NCBI RefSeq assembly: GCF_003049735.1
Contig: NZ_PIRM01000010.1
Span: 1-15,605 of the forward strand
Origin: Campylobacter concisus
Lineage (GTDB): Bacteria > Campylobacterota > Campylobacteria > Campylobacterales > Campylobacteraceae
Length of the DNA stretch: 15,605 nucleotides
Reading direction: 5' to 3'
Shown: piece by piece, positions 6,725 to 13,133 of the stretch
Position numbering within the stretch: the first letter of the stretch is position 1
How the letters are laid out: each line of letters starts with the position of its first letter
Notes under the pieces: generated by a model
The model's input: the letters and a program-made list of their open reading frames with translations, nothing else
What the model was told of the DNA's origin: nothing
The model's database searches: none
Program-made: the position numbers and the translations under genes

Positions 6725-6740
6725 TAAGAAGGATTTGAAA

Positions 6741-7940
6741 ATGTTAAATGGACTTAACAACAACACATATACACAAAGCTATAAAACAAGCATAAATTCT
6801 AAGCAAGCGGCAAGTCTTAGCACAGCCACCAACCAAACGAGCTCTTTAGTTTTAGGCTACAAGGTAGATAAGGATGGCTACTTTACAGATGAGTTTAATA
6901 AACAAGCTGGCATACCAAGTGATTATAAAATTCACTCAAGCACGCTGGAGTCGTTAGTAAGGATAGAGACGCAGTCTGACTATATGAAAAGGACTTTTGA
7001 TAGCATCGACATACTAAAAACCGTAAATAATGCCTACAAAATCCTCTCCCAAATAGTTGGCGAAGACACGCTAAATTCAAAAGATAGCTTTAGCTTAGAT
7101 GAGATAAGAAATTTCCCTCAAGGCTTTTCTTATAACCGCCAAAGTATGCAAGTAACCAAGATCCATAACTCCATTCATGAATTTGGCTCGGCTGCGGCTG
7201 ATTTTAACGGCAAAGAGTCAAATAAGCAGATGATAAGCACGCTTTTTTTCAACCCAAGCTTTAAAGGAGGAGACGGCAGACAGCCACTAAAGCCAACAAC
7301 AGATATCTTTAACAACAACAATGGCGGCAAGGAGAGTGTGGGAAGTGGTGTATTTATGGATCCGCATGGAGAGAAATACACTAATAAAGATGGCTCAATA
7401 ACTAAAGGCGGACTTATAGCAGCCGTTATAAACAACAACCTTGATGTAAGAGAGGGCGAGACAACAGCACAAGGCAAAAGAGAAGGCTATGATAAGAGCA
7501 TAGATAGTAAAGAATTTAATAGAGCTTTTGAGCTGTTTGAACTTATGGGCGAGATGAAATTTGGACCTGGCTTTATAAATGCTACTGATAATGACATAGC
7601 TGGCATGCCTAAATATATGCAAGACTACATCAGATCTAAAAGAGACTTTGTCTATATCGACTTAGAAAGTGGCTTTGTGAGCACTCCTGAAGATAGACGT
7701 AGGGGATATGAAGAAGACGAACTATCATTTAAAAAGATGATGGAGCATAATCTAAAAATGCTAAAGCTACTCTTTGGTGAGATAGACAAAGATGGTAAAA
7801 AGAGCAAGGACTTTATGGATAGCTTTTTGAAATTTAGCATGCCACCTTTAAATTTAGTAAAAGAGCTAAATGAAAACCCAGCTGGAAAATACCTAGTAGA
7901 TATGCTTGGTATAAAAAGAGATGTTGATATAAAGGCATAG
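6741..7940 (+). CDS. Signal-less partner protein B (399 aa)
   Basis: ATG at 6741 has AAGAAGGA seven bases upstream; a TTG two codons earlier is less likely. The product has no signal peptide or membrane segment. The first 40 residues are Asn/Ser/Thr-rich and look disordered. Around residues 38-60 a YKVDKDGYFTDEFNKQAG segment resembles a degenerate calcium loop, and the motif G-[YWF]-x-T-D-x2-N also occurs in partner C. Residues around 150-240 are Gly/Asn-rich and acidic residues are common throughout. It is the downstream neighbour of double-glycine protein 1, in the same position as partners C and D relative to their substrates. It could be a chaperone for the substrate, or an effector leaving by another route such as the flagellar apparatus. 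I cannot assign a function. Confidence 0.8.
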   Translation: MLNGLNNNTYTQSYKTSINSKQAASLSTATNQTSSLVLGYKVDKDGYFTDEFNKQAGIPSDYKIHSSTLESLVRIETQSDYMKRTFDSIDILKTVNNAYKILSQIVGEDTLNSKDSFSLDEIRNFPQGFSYNRQSMQVTKIHNSIHEFGSAAADFNGKESNKQMISTLFFNPSFKGGDGRQPLKPTTDIFNNNNGGKESVGSGVFMDPHGEKYTNKDGSITKGGLIAAVINNNLDVREGETTAQGKREGYDKSIDSKEFNRAFELFELMGEMKFGPGFINATDNDIAGMPKYMQDYIRSKRDFVYIDLESGFVSTPEDRRRGYEEDELSFKKMMEHNLKMLKLLFGEIDKDGKKSKDFMDSFLKFSMPPLNLVKELNENPAGKYLVDMLGIKRDVDIKA

Positions 7941-8203
7941 TAGTAGAAATTAGTTATCTTTTTTAAGTTTTCTCTATTTAAAAACAAATTTTTGCCGATT
8001 TCTTAAGTGATTTTTCTACTTTAAGCAATAGAAAGCTTAAGATGATCGTTTTGTATATGTAGAGATGCGGCAAAATAGGCGTTTGTTAAAAGTTGTATTG
8101 AAAAGTAAGATTTTCATAGGTAGGTTTTAAAAGATAATAATTGATATCAATTAAAACTAAATTAGTGCTATAATTCATATAAAACTTTTTACAGGAGGAA
8201 GTT
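7941..8203 (+). promoter_or_regulatory. Intergenic region with palindromic, Fur-like promoter for double-glycine gene 2
   Basis: No gene is visible in these 263 bases. TAATTGATATCAATTA (8138-8153) is a perfect 16-bp palindrome. With its flanks (GATAATAATTGATATC) it resembles Fur boxes, which are A+T-rich GATAAT repeats. TATAAT at 8169-8174 is the likely -10 element, so the palindrome covers the -35 region and could block it. An AGGAGGA site precedes the ATG at 8204. Iron control is a guess from resemblance; a symmetric operator at this promoter is well supported. CTTAAG hexamers at about 8002 and 8037 have no clear role. Confidence 0.6.
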
Positions 8204-8704
8204 ATGTTTAAAGTTCTTAAAATAGCCATACTTGGCGGAATTTTAGTTGCAGGTGCTAATGCTGAAGATTTTCTGGCAAAGGTTACAGCTGGTGCTTTGA
8301 GTGACATCTCTAGTAATGTTAAAAAACTAGATGCCACCGATATGAATGAGGTTAAAGGAGGCTTGGAATTTAAAGGACCTTGGCAATTTTCATATAATGA
8401 ATCTGGGGCATATGCTATCATAGAAAATGGCAAAGACGGTGACTACATAAAATCACAATATAGACAGGGATTAGGCGCTTATGATATGCCTGGCTATTAT
8501 CTTGCATACACTGTCAAAAGAGAGATAAAATCTAGTCGTTATGGTAGATATCCTTTATTTACTTACAGCGCTGCGGCTTATAATGAGAAAACTAGAGAAT
8601 TTCATAAGATTTCTAGTAGTTTTGTCCTAAACAACAATGCAGTTGTAAGACAGCTAAGAGATAATTTTAAAAGGCAAATGGAATCTGACCTAGGTGGTTG
8701 GTAA
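8204..8704 (+). CDS. Sec-exported double-glycine protein 2 (166 aa)
   Basis: The start has an ideal AGGAGGA site. The signal peptide ends at Ala20 (ANA). Residues 21-53 share E-D-F-L-A-K-x-T-x-G-A with its sisters and end LDATDMNEVKGG, a double-glycine leader. The mature protein would be 113 residues, the shortest of the three, and has no cysteine. Its C-terminal half aligns with protein 3: a Y-L-A-Y-x-V-K-R segment, Y-x-F-T-Y-x-A-A-A-Y, H-K-I-S-S-S, then V-x2-L-R-D. It ends SDLGGW, so a second Gly-Gly lies just before the last residue. It has its own palindrome-controlled promoter. A hairpin separates it from partner C. It is one of three predicted clients of the C39 peptidase encoded at 9588-10181. 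Confidence 0.86.
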   Translation: MFKVLKIAILGGILVAGANAEDFLAKVTAGALSDISSNVKKLDATDMNEVKGGLEFKGPWQFSYNESGAYAIIENGKDGDYIKSQYRQGLGAYDMPGYYLAYTVKREIKSSRYGRYPLFTYSAAAYNEKTREFHKISSSFVLNNNAVVRQLRDNFKRQMESDLGGW

Positions 8705-8713
8705 AATTTAAGT

Positions 8714-8739
8714 AGCCTACAAGTTTAAATTTGTAGGCT
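8714..8739 (+). terminator. Hairpin between double-glycine gene 2 and partner C
   Basis: AGCCTACAA (8714-8722) and TTGTAGGCT (8731-8739) pair perfectly around an 8-base loop, 9 bp after the stop codon. No T run follows directly. This is the third hairpin in the same place relative to an exported-protein gene and its downstream partner. It probably lowers, or protects against decay, one of the two cistrons. Confidence 0.55.
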
Positions 8740-8764
8740 CCCATATATTTTCAAAGGAGCTGAA

Positions 8765-9577
8765 ATGATAACTAGCATAAACGGACTTAGCAACACACCG
8801 ATACAAGAAACCACTATCCAAAAAGGAAATGCAACAGAAAATATAGCCAAAAAAGGCAAGCAAGACAAAAACGCTACCGAAGAAAAATTTGATTACTCAA
8901 AGTATATGTTTAGACCCTGGACTGATAATGTAAAAGAATTTATTGATATAGACCAAAGTAAAGAGGGCTGGATAACAGATACTATAAATCGAATAGATAA
9001 TATGCTGTCTGATTACCCCATGAAAGAAAGAAGAGCTTTAGCATCAAAATATCCTCCAGAAACTATGGAAGAATTTAGAATTGGAGAGTTACAAAGCTAT
9101 ATGGATTGGCTACTTACAAACTCTGTTGATGGCAAGCCAACAATAAATGGCTTTATGATTGGTCTTGGCACAGCAGAAGAGGAGGCAGAACTAGAAGCTT
9201 TTGTAAAATCATTTCCAGAAGGCACTATGATGAGTAATGATGGTGCTGCTTTGTTTGTTAGAGCTGATCTAAGTATAGAAGAGTTTAAAAAGCTTTATAA
9301 AGAAGACGTAGAAAAAACTACAAAAGAACATAAAGAATTTCTGGCCAAACTACACAAAGAAGAACAAGAATATAATGCAAATTTTGCCAAAGAGCAAAGT
9401 GAGAAGAAATTTAAACCTATGCAGGTTAAGAAGAAGTATGAGACCTATGATATAAACAAGGATCAGAAATTTCTCTTTGCAAGAGAGCTTTTAAAATTTA
9501 AAGAAAAAAGAGGTATAGACGTCTTAGAGCTTATGCAAAAGATAGATAAGAAGCAAATTTTAAATAAGATGGCTTAA
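8765..9577 (+). CDS. Signal-less partner protein C (270 aa)
   Basis: ATG at 8765 has AAAGGAG upstream. No signal peptide or membrane segment is present. The first 45 residues are Asn/Thr/Lys-rich and look disordered. The middle is acidic, and residues about 180-215 form a Lys/Glu-rich helix likely to be a coiled coil. The C-terminus carries a 24-residue block (about 213-236, starting EKKFKP and containing TYDI). Partner D repeats this block with 16 identities at the same distance from the end. Both also share D-[LM]-S-I-[ED]-E-F-K just before it. Substrates 2 and 3 are likewise the closest pair, so substrate and partner appear to have duplicated together. The function is unknown; a dedicated chaperone or a co-exported effector fits. 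Its 3' end lies 10 bp from the convergent peptidase gene. Confidence 0.82.
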   Translation: MITSINGLSNTPIQETTIQKGNATENIAKKGKQDKNATEEKFDYSKYMFRPWTDNVKEFIDIDQSKEGWITDTINRIDNMLSDYPMKERRALASKYPPETMEEFRIGELQSYMDWLLTNSVDGKPTINGFMIGLGTAEEEAELEAFVKSFPEGTMMSNDGAALFVRADLSIEEFKKLYKEDVEKTTKEHKEFLAKLHKEEQEYNANFAKEQSEKKFKPMQVKKKYETYDINKDQKFLFARELLKFKEKRGIDVLELMQKIDKKQILNKMA

Positions 9578-9587
9578 TGGATAAAAA

Positions 9588-10181
9588 CTAGAGTTTATCA
9601 AATAGTGCTTTATTGTCTATAGGTAAGTCTAGTTTATATTCTCTATGTATATCGTTCTTTGGACCAAGGATTAAGACATAGCCCCCTTGCTTATGTTTAT
9701 CCCATATATTATAAAACTGATCCTTTGAGCTTATATATTTGCCGTAGCTTGGATCAAGGATAGTTATAAAATCGCCTTCATGATTTATCACAACCACAAA
9801 ATGGGGAAAACGAGGATCATCCTCTATCTTTACCAGGACTGGCAAGTTTATCTTTTCAAAAGTAGCACGATCAAGCTGATAACCCTCAGAGTCATAGGAT
9901 AGCTTAGCAGCAGCTTGCTTTAACTGCAAAAAACTCACCATATCGGTATTTAGTTTTTTATCGCCTTTATCCATCTGCTCTAGCACGTCTTTTTCTGTTA
10001 GAATTTTAAAATCAAGCGTATTAATGAGTGTTGCTAATGATGCTGCACCACAAGACTCTTCATAGTTTTGCCTAATTACATCTTGATTTCTTAGCTCCTC
10101 GTATGATCTAACAGCAAAACCAGCATAAAGTGGCAAAGATGCCACCGCTGCACAAAAAAGTAGTTTTAGAATTTTTGCCAA
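9588..10181 (-). CDS. Stand-alone periplasmic C39 cysteine peptidase
   Basis: The 197-residue product has a signal peptide ending near Ala20 (LYA), then a C39 peptidase domain. All key residues are visible: the oxyanion Gln38 in QNYEESCG, the nucleophile Cys44, His127 in PHFVVV, and Asp143 in ILDPSYGK. C39 domains cut after double-glycine leaders, normally at the N-terminus of ABC exporters. Here there is no ABC or transporter part, so cutting must occur in the periplasm after Sec export. Three Sec-exported double-glycine proteins in this window are the obvious substrates. FapD of Pseudomonas is a comparable free C39 protein. The start is TTG at 10181, inside the last codons of the outer-membrane gene (16-bp overlap), with little ribosome site of its own. 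Expression therefore depends on coupling. Confidence 0.9.
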   Translation of the reverse strand: MAKILKLLFCAAVASLPLYAGFAVRSYEELRNQDVIRQNYEESCGAASLATLINTLDFKILTEKDVLEQMDKGDKKLNTDMVSFLQLKQAAAKLSYDSEGYQLDRATFEKINLPVLVKIEDDPRFPHFVVVINHEGDFITILDPSYGKYISSKDQFYNIWDKHKQGGYVLILGPKNDIHREYKLDLPIDNKALFDKL

Positions 10182-11020
10182 ATGCTAATACCAAATATGC
10201 TATCAGGTGCTGCACTAGAGCCACCCATACTAGCAGATATAGAAATAGAAGTGTCATTACTAAAACTATAAGTAGATCCTACACTATACGTTGGGATAGA
10301 TCTAAGATTTGTAGTTTTTCTATCATTTATTTTATTTGCTGTTTGAAATCTCTGCTCGATGCCAAGATCAAGTGTGATCTTTGGGCTTAAAACAATAGAC
10401 AAATCTCCACCAAAGAACACAGTATTGCCATAGTTTAGCTTCGCAAAGTCGAATTTTCTATCTGCGTTGTAGCCAAATCCAGTATATATGCTATAAATTA
10501 CTGGATCAGAATATCCTTTTAGGCTGCCTTTTATTGAATAAGACTTAAAGCTAAAATTTTTACTCTGTCTAAGCGCACTCTCTCTTTGATAAAGTGCTGT
10601 CTGAAGAGTAAGCATAGGCACTAGCTCACCAATTCTATCTCCTCTATAATTTAAGCCTAGCCATACAGAATCAAACTGAGTTTTGCTCTCACTTTTTGGC
10701 TCAAGAGTAAAATAATCCATATACTCACTTCTCTTGTAACTTCCACTAAAAGACGTTAAAACATCTAATTTTGAAGTAAGAGCATACATAAGCGTCTGGG
10801 TAAGGGTTAGCTGTTTTGTGTCATCCCAAACAACTGGATCACCATTTATTACAAGATTTGGAGTGCTTGTGTATACGTTAGGATTGCCGCTGCTAAGCAA
10901 AGACAAATTTGTAACACTTCTTAATCCAACCTGCTGTTTATAAAGGCTATCTATCGTGATAGGATCTGATGCTAATGCAAGAGTAGTGAGTAGTGAAGCT
11001 AGAAGTAATGATTGTTTCAA
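10166..11020 (-). CDS. Outer-membrane beta-barrel protein (284 aa)
   Basis: Start is TTG at 11020, with AAAGGA six bases upstream that also overlaps the stop of the preceding gene. The signal peptide ends after LALA (residue 17). About 265 residues of alternating hydrophobic and polar strands follow, with many Tyr, Ser and Thr. The protein ends in IWQKF, the C-terminal aromatic expected for BAM-inserted barrels. The size suits about 10-12 strands with no large plug or extra domain. It is overlapped by the C39 gene and lies downstream of double-glycine gene 3 and partner D in one operon. A natural role is the outer-membrane pore or assembly site for the trimmed proteins, as FapF is in the Fap system. 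The barrel is well supported; the transport role is inferred from context. Confidence 0.85.
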   Translation of the reverse strand: MKQSLLLASLLTTLALASDPITIDSLYKQQVGLRSVTNLSLLSSGNPNVYTSTPNLVINGDPVVWDDTKQLTLTQTLMYALTSKLDVLTSFSGSYKRSEYMDYFTLEPKSESKTQFDSVWLGLNYRGDRIGELVPMLTLQTALYQRESALRQSKNFSFKSYSIKGSLKGYSDPVIYSIYTGFGYNADRKFDFAKLNYGNTVFFGGDLSIVLSPKITLDLGIEQRFQTANKINDRKTTNLRSIPTYSVGSTYSFSNDTSISISASMGGSSAAPDSIFGISIWQKF

Positions 11021-11030
11021 ATTTAGTCCT

Positions 11031-11837
11031 TTATGCGATTTTATCTACTTTTGTCTTTGCAATTTTTTCTAAAATCTCAAATATATTTTTGCCATTATCA
11101 AATTCAGTTTTTATAAATTTATAAAATTCTTTAAATTTTTCATCGGCTTGTATATCATAAGTTTTAGATTTTTTGGTTATTTGTATGGGTTTAAATTTTT
11201 TTTCTTTTATCTCGTCTTTATCCCTTTGAATTTCAATCTCGTTCACAACATTCATTGTTTCTTTTGCAAGATCTTCATCAAGCTCTACCCCAAATCGCTT
11301 CTCAAGAGCAAATTTGGCCCATTTGCCCTTAAACTCATCAATACTCATATCACTATCAAGCAATTCAGCTGTTTTACTTCCGCCGTAAGATATAAAAGAA
11401 AGGATATTTTTATTAGCAAATTGATCTATAAAATCATCAACACTAAGTTTTTCACTATTTAATGTATCTTTTTTAAATATCCCTTTTGGTTCAAATGCTG
11501 GGTTTTTCTCAAGTCCCAATACTCCACTATCATCTATAAATTTTTTAAGCTCCCTTATATCTTCTTTTGAGATAGTATTATCATACCCCATAAGTTTACC
11601 AATAATGCTTACTTTTGCTTCTTTACCATTTGTAAAACCCGTAAGTGGATAAGCATTTCTATCATACACCTTTGCTCTATTTGCATCATCAAGCTTTAAA
11701 TAATCAGATGCCTTCAATTCACCTACTTTATCATTATAAATCTCATTAATGTTTTGAAATTTAAATCCCATCGCTCTAGCGATATTTTCATTGGAAAGAT
11801 CAAAAAGAGGTGACGACAGATTAGAAATTTGCATCAT
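11031..11837 (-). CDS. Signal-less partner protein D (268 aa), paralogue of C
   Basis: The start is ATG at 11837, or the adjacent ATG at 11834, after an AGGA site. There is no signal peptide. The N-terminus (MMQISNLSSPLFDLSNEN) is polar and flexible. Residues about 212-235 repeat the C-terminal block of partner C (EKKFKP, then TYDI, then D-x-K-F; 16 of 24 identical), preceded by DMSIDEFK. The rest is helical and acidic, with little detectable identity to C. The gene sits 7 bp after double-glycine gene 3 and 10 bp before the barrel gene, so all four are one transcript. Linkage to the export machinery suggests the partner family takes part in handling the substrate. Function is otherwise unknown. 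Confidence 0.84.
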   Translation of the reverse strand: MMQISNLSSPLFDLSNENIARAMGFKFQNINEIYNDKVGELKASDYLKLDDANRAKVYDRNAYPLTGFTNGKEAKVSIIGKLMGYDNTISKEDIRELKKFIDDSGVLGLEKNPAFEPKGIFKKDTLNSEKLSVDDFIDQFANKNILSFISYGGSKTAELLDSDMSIDEFKGKWAKFALEKRFGVELDEDLAKETMNVVNEIEIQRDKDEIKEKKFKPIQITKKSKTYDIQADEKFKEFYKFIKTEFDNGKNIFEILEKIAKTKVDKIA

Positions 11838-11844
11838 AAATATC

Positions 11845-12480
11845 CTAGTAAATTTTTAATCCGCCAAGTTGTTTTTCTAAATTCAATTGCGTATGATCTC
11901 TAAGTTCTTTTACTATTGGATTTTCTAAATTTGCACTTGAGCTTATCGGATGTATGGTTGCATCTTTTAAATTATATGCTGCTGTTTGATACGTAAAATA
12001 TGTATATTTTTTTCCAAGATTTGAAACACCTATATTTCTTTTAACAATAAAAGCTAAAAGAAATCCTTCTGATAATTTATACTCACCTAGCGCTTGAGCA
12101 TATTGAAGTAATCTCATTTTATTTTTTTCATAGTGACTAAAAGTTGCATCATTCTCATAACACTTATTTTCATTATATCCACATAGCCCTCTTGTAGCAT
12201 CAGGATACAAATAAAGTAGTTTCTTGCTTTCCTCATCTCTATAAGCACCTAATTCAAAAGCATCATTTGGTATTGCTATTGTAATACCTATATTCAAACG
12301 TTCAATTACATCTGAATACACTAAGTATCCACCCTTAACATTTTTCATTTCATTATTGTTTAGGGTTTTTACGTCACCTTGACTAATAGCTCCATTTGTA
12401 GCTAAGTCTAATAGATCTTTTGCGTTTGAGCTGGTAAGCAGTAAAACACTTAATAGTGTGGTTTTAAAAAGACTTCTCAT
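11845..12480 (-). CDS. Sec-exported double-glycine protein 3 (211 aa)
   Basis: ATG at 12480 has AAAGGA upstream. The signal peptide ends at Ala20 (SNA). The propeptide (KDLLDLATNGA, then LNNNEMKNVKGG) is nearly the same as in protein 1 and ends in Gly50-Gly51. The mature part would be 160 residues. Cys100 and Cys107 form a close pair in the region where protein 1 has Cys87 and Cys95. The C-terminal half matches protein 2 (LLAFIVKRN, YFTYQTAAYN, HPISSS, V-x2-LRD). Protein 3 ends QLGGLKIY, with a second Gly-Gly near the end. It is the first gene of the leftward operon that also encodes partner D, the barrel and the C39 peptidase. This makes it the cognate substrate, with proteins 1 and 2 probably served in trans. 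Confidence 0.87.
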   Translation of the reverse strand: MRSLFKTTLLSVLLLTSSNAKDLLDLATNGAISQGDVKTLNNNEMKNVKGGYLVYSDVIERLNIGITIAIPNDAFELGAYRDEESKKLLYLYPDATRGLCGYNENKCYENDATFSHYEKNKMRLLQYAQALGEYKLSEGFLLAFIVKRNIGVSNLGKKYTYFTYQTAAYNLKDATIHPISSSANLENPIVKELRDHTQLNLEKQLGGLKIY

Positions 12481-12571
12481 TTTAATTCCTTTAATAATTT
12501 GGATTTTTGTAAGTTAATATCGACTTTTTAACAATTTTATTTATATCTTTATCCATCAAATGCTTTAAAAT

Positions 12572-12673
12572 TTAAAAAAAATCTGGTGTCTTTTTGCCAC
12601 TCTTATGCCAAAAATAAGCAACTACGAAGCTTACAAGCAATACCAATGGCACTACTAAACTAATATCATTCAT
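12572..12673 (-). CDS. Tiny membrane protein (33 aa)
   Basis: An ATG at 12673 with AAGGAA upstream opens a 33-residue frame. Its first half (SLVVPLVLLVSFVVAYFW) is one membrane segment, and its second half is short and lysine-rich (KSGKKTP). The basic tail after the segment predicts an outside N-terminus and a cytoplasmic C-terminus. The start overlaps the last 8 bp of the gene upstream on the same strand, so the two are coupled. The family is unrecognised. Small toxins, holin-like peptides and regulatory membrane peptides all look like this. The coding call rests on the ribosome site, the overlap and the membrane segment. Confidence 0.6.
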   Translation of the reverse strand: MNDISLVVPLVLLVSFVVAYFWHKSGKKTPDFF

Positions 12674-12923
12674 TATTTAATTCCTTATCTAGTTCATCAA
12701 TCTTTTGCGTCAGGTCACTAAATTTTAATAAATTCATCCCAACTCCAAATCCGAACACAAAAATCAAAATCAGTGAAATTATAACCAAAAAATCAACATT
12801 ATTATAATGAGAAGATATAAAAGCCCAACATCCAGCTATCCCAGCAGAAAATACTAAAAGTTTGCTTTTTACTATATCAATCTTTTTGGATAATAACTCA
12901 ATCTTTAATTTTATCTTTTCCAA
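12666..12923 (-). CDS. Small two-segment membrane protein (85 aa)
   Basis: I choose a TTG start at 12923. AAGGA lies a few bases upstream, and a TATAAT promoter at 12950-12945 lies just before that. The ATG at 12974 would start upstream of the promoter. The product begins with a Lys-rich amphipathic helix (EKIKLKIELLSKKIDIVKSK). Two membrane segments follow, near residues 23-38 and 44-64. It ends in an acidic helix (LTQKIDELDKELNNE) that could be a coiled coil. A Cys sits in the first segment. It is coupled to the 33-residue membrane protein downstream. The function is unknown. Its place beside oriT suggests a mobilization or entry-exclusion accessory, but nothing in the sequence proves it. 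Confidence 0.65.
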   Translation of the reverse strand: MEKIKLKIELLSKKIDIVKSKLLVFSAGIAGCWAFISSHYNNVDFLVIISLILIFVFGFGVGMNLLKFSDLTQKIDELDKELNNE

Positions 12924-12944
12924 AAATTTTCCTTTTTGTGTGAG

Positions 12945-12996
12945 ATTATACCATAGTCTAAATATTATTTGCAATCTATTCTAGTTATGCTATAAT
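12945..12996. promoter_or_regulatory. Back-to-back promoters beside oriT
   Basis: TATAAT read leftward at 12950-12945 serves the small membrane genes. TATAAT read rightward at 12991-12996, in a TGCTATAAT extended -10 context, points through oriT toward the mobilization genes. No strong -35 boxes are visible. Confidence 0.5.
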
Positions 12997-13010
12997 GCTT
13001 CATAATAAAA

Positions 13011-13096
13011 TGCTGGGCGAGCATACCCCTTGTATATACAAAATCCTGACGGTTTTGTATATACTGCGGGTGCTCGTAAGGGGGCAAATCCCCCTT
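13011..13096 (+). other. Candidate origin of transfer (oriT)
   Basis: Nested dyads stand just upstream of the mobilization genes. Perfect 12-bp arms GTATATACAAAA (13032-13043) and TTTTGTATATAC (13053-13064) flank TCCTGACGG. An outer CGAGCA (13018-13023) pairs with TGCTCG (13071-13076). A further G+C-rich hairpin follows, AAGGGGG (13078-13084) with CCCCCTT (13090-13096). Two places could hold the nick. ATCCTG in the loop resembles the IncP nic core. CTGG at 13013-13016 resembles the CTGG/CTTA of ColE1, whose relaxase type this plasmid has. The position and structure fit oriT well; the exact nick is unresolved. Confidence 0.7.
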
Positions 13097-13133
13097 AACC
13101 CCCTTTGTAAAGAGCTGTTTAGGAGTAGTAAAA

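Noticed and set aside
7175..7477. Minus-strand frame of 100 residues within partner B
   Set aside because: It is antisense to a well-supported gene, has a Pro/Leu/Ser-biased composition, and has no promoter or ribosome site.
10130..10390. Plus-strand frame of 86 residues across the barrel/peptidase junction
   Set aside because: It is antisense to two overlapping genes with clear domains. Its composition (Arg, Thr, Ser, Cys) is not protein-like for this plasmid.
6130..12480. Double-glycine proteins as ordinary class II bacteriocins or type IV pilins
   Set aside because: They carry a Sec signal peptide before the leader and mature parts of 113-160 residues, and no ABC exporter is present. Pilins would have a hydrophobic helix directly after the cut, which is absent.
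2282..12480. Identity with the C. concisus secreted protein Csep1 carried on pICON-type plasmids
   Set aside because: The host type and plasmid setting make it tempting, but I cannot recall the Csep1 sequence well enough to match it to any gene here, so no name is given.
12924..12974. ATG at 12974 for the two-segment membrane protein
   Set aside because: The TATAAT promoter (12950-12945) lies downstream of that ATG. A TTG at 12923 with AAGGA fits better.
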